The notes under the pieces were generated by a model. It was not told the DNA's origin and ran no database searches. It saw only the letters and a list, made by a program, of their open reading frames with translations. From contig NZ_CP047385.1 of the NCBI RefSeq assembly GCF_000807775.2, forward strand, positions 4,712,001 through 4,776,000: a stretch of DNA of 64,000 bases. Reading direction: 5' to 3'. The position numbers and the translations under genes were made by a program. This stretch comes from Pandoraea fibrosis (GTDB taxonomy: Bacteria > Pseudomonadota > Gammaproteobacteria > Burkholderiales > Burkholderiaceae). Below are positions 62,526 through 64,000 of this stretch, in pieces; positions within the stretch are counted from its first letter, which is position 1, and every line of letters starts with the position of its first letter.

Positions 62526-63791
62526 TCACTCCGTGAGCGCATCAAATATGACCGAGATTCGCTCTGCGTATGTGGTTTCCATATTTCTCCCCATCTCGGC
62601 AAGCCCGTCGTTGTCGACCCCTATATTGAGAAGGCTCTGCGCATTATTCAGATACCTGTCGACCATCATCTTGACGGGGGTATGTGCCGTGAGAGGGATG
62701 CTCGAGAAGGGAAGGCTCGACTCCGTGGTGGCTCCAAGGATCGTCAACCGCAAATCGAGCGGCACTTCAGACGACTTTTCGTTGCGAAGCACGCATCGCC
62801 CATCCCGGGCGGGTTGTGTGCCGCAGCGGATGCTCACCTGCAACGGGGAGCCACTGGACAAACCGAAGTCGACATGGCGATCAATTCGGCCTCTGGGTTT
62901 TCCCCCGTTAAACCACTGATGCCAGCCCTGTGGGGGGGCGAGATCGACAACGATGAGGCTACTTTGATTGGAGAGGTGAAATGGGTGATTCACGACAAGA
63001 ACGAATTCCACATCGACCGACTCGCGGCTCACGCGAGCCTGGTCTCCGAAATCGAAGTCCAGTCCGGGCCCCACAAAAAAAGTATGCGAGCCTCGATAGA
63101 TGCCACTAGGCAAATCCACCGGATAAGGCGGCACCAGTTCGTAACTCAAAGCAAGCGACCCGCTCGGAATTGAAATCTCACCAGCGGAAACGTCGCGCAG
63201 CGGCGTTCTGGCGCACCCGCCATTGGAAGGAATTGCCCAGGAAAATGTCATGACATTGGGCGACGTTGGTCTAGGCGCCGGGATGGCTGCGCAACGCCCT
63301 GAAAGCGCATGCATGTCACTGCCGAAAATTCCCGCTATGTCGGTCTTGCCGCGGGCAACGTACTGGCCAGCGATGCCGGTCACCCGGAACGTTGCATATG
63401 CCACTCGGTTGCTCTTCTCCTCGCGAAGAAGGATCCGCGTTTGAGCATCGGACCACCGAACGAAGAATGCCTCGCGAGATGCCGCACCGGCAGCTATCGG
63501 ACCATATTCGACTGGACCGACAGGTAAATCGATGGTGTTCATGCCCTGGCACGACCATGCGCCACTACGACATAGTCGGCTCGCCGGGGTAACGTTCACG
63601 AAACCGTTACCTTTGACTGCTCGCGTGGACGGTCTGTACTCCGCCGAGATGGTGACGTCAGAGGCGTTGGCAAACAGCGAGTAACCACCAACGCCAATGA
63701 GCAGAGCAACGGACGCTACAAACCCTTGAATTGTTCTGCAAAGGTGAGACGTTCGATACCACGCGCGATTCGATCGGTTAGCCATTGTCAT
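62526..63791 (-). CDS. CS1-type fimbrial tip subunit/adhesin (CblD/CooD/CfaE-like)
   Basis: 421 residues. A long signal region (about residues 20-45, ending ANA) precedes DVTISAEYRPSTRAVKGNGF. Length and two-domain plan (N-terminal adhesin, C-terminal pilin domain with LQVSIRCGTQPARDGRCVL and TTYAERISVIFDALTE at the end) match CfaE/CooD/CblD tip proteins. The typical C-terminal pilin finish is visible. Its start codons (ATG at 63791 and 63785) lie inside the end of the usher gene. Confidence 0.82.
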   Translation of the reverse strand: MTMANRSNRAWYRTSHLCRTIQGFVASVALLIGVGGYSLFANASDVTISAEYRPSTRAVKGNGFVNVTPASRLCRSGAWSCQGMNTIDLPVGPVEYGPIAAGAASREAFFVRWSDAQTRILLREEKSNRVAYATFRVTGIAGQYVARGKTDIAGIFGSDMHALSGRCAAIPAPRPTSPNVMTFSWAIPSNGGCARTPLRDVSAGEISIPSGSLALSYELVPPYPVDLPSGIYRGSHTFFVGPGLDFDFGDQARVSRESVDVEFVLVVNHPFHLSNQSSLIVVDLAPPQGWHQWFNGGKPRGRIDRHVDFGLSSGSPLQVSIRCGTQPARDGRCVLRNEKSSEVPLDLRLTILGATTESSLPFSSIPLTAHTPVKMMVDRYLNNAQSLLNIGVDNDGLAEMGRNMETTYAERISVIFDALTE

Positions 63792-64000
63792 GCCCCTGTG
63801 ACGTTGTTGTACTGAGCGATTCCGCGCACACCAGATCACCGACAATTAGCGAGTCTCCTTCGCGGAGATAGGTATTCGTGTCCAGCGTAAGTTCACACAG
63901 TCGCCTCCCCCCTCGCTCCACGGTAATGTGCGGCGTACGCTCGCTTGCCTCAATGGCGAAAAACCCGTCGGCTTCCGTGACGGCTCGCCCCACCTCAGAA
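63778..64000 (-). CDS. Fimbrial outer-membrane usher, C-terminal fragment (cut by window edge)
   Basis: The frame enters from base 64000 and ends at 63778. It reads GRAVTEADGFFAIEASERTP, RRLCELTLDTNTYLREGDSL and IVGDLVCAESLSTTTSQG, the C-terminal plug-like beta domain (C2) of a CooC/CfaC/TcfC-type usher. Overlap with the tip-gene start shows that they are translated from one message. The N-terminal part, and probably the major pilin, lie to the right of the window. Confidence 0.8.
   Translation of the reverse strand, partial: SEVGRAVTEADGFFAIEASERTPHITVERGGRRLCELTLDTNTYLREGDSLIVGDLVCAESLSTTTSQGHDNG

Overview
The window is high-GC (visibly above 60% over most of its length) and looks like a betaproteobacterium of the Burkholderiaceae, probably Pandoraea or a near relative. 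The reasons are the Gram-negative trimeric porins, the many single-gene-regulated aromatic and amino-acid catabolic operons, NMT1-type and PF04392-type ABC importers, and an alternate (CS1/cable-pilus-like) chaperone-usher locus. The species is an inference from style, not from a marker gene. I see no rRNA, tRNA or CRISPR array.

Layout. 1-2275: edge-truncated substrate-binding protein and a flavin monooxygenase. 2522-4465: argC (type 2) divergent from a LysR regulator. 4549-12857: a ten-gene minus-strand catabolic operon in which the ABC permease, ATPase and binding-protein genes are interleaved with two VOC proteins, a porin, an FAH hydrolase, a DapA-type lyase and an arylformamidase-like hydrolase, ending with a GntR/FCD regulator. 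13342-15020: MctP-type monocarboxylate symporter with its small DUF3311 partner. 15445-17593: orphan SsuA-like binding protein and an MBL hydrolase. 18031-22374: an ECF41 sigma factor with a cupin gene, a textbook ECF41 promoter in front of a LysR gene, and a convergent OsmC / NmrA-like / AhpD-like operon.

22679-32524: a second ten-gene operon (gentisate-type dioxygenase, LVIVD propeller, RidA, GST, ABC importer, ALDH, GMC oxidoreductase, and a 2-hydroxyacid dehydrogenase relic lacking its NAD domain) divergent from an FCD regulator and preceded by clear operator-like repeats. 33614-42247: MetQ-like binding protein, Asp/Glu racemase-like protein, CMD protein, DadA-like oxidase, ALDH, AraC regulator and a UbiD/UbiX decarboxylase pair. 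42334-55732: a PF04392 ABC importer, FAD and ThDP enzymes, a porin, HyuA/HyuB, a second PF04392 binding protein and a second racemase-like protein; together these look like uptake and breakdown of a cyclic amide or amino-acid derivative.

55733-61620 changes character: AT-richer, low-homology genes. It holds a small secreted Cys protein, a 620-residue protein that I read as a ShET2/EspL-family type III effector with five 44-residue ankyrin-like repeats and a complete candidate Cys-His-Asp triad, a duplicated-module helix-turn-helix-like gene broken by one deleted base, and an acidic-repeat protein. 61621-64000 is a CS1-type fimbrial operon (usher, tip subunit, chaperone) that runs off the right edge. 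The last 8 kb therefore look like an accessory host-interaction island joined to a metabolic chromosome region.
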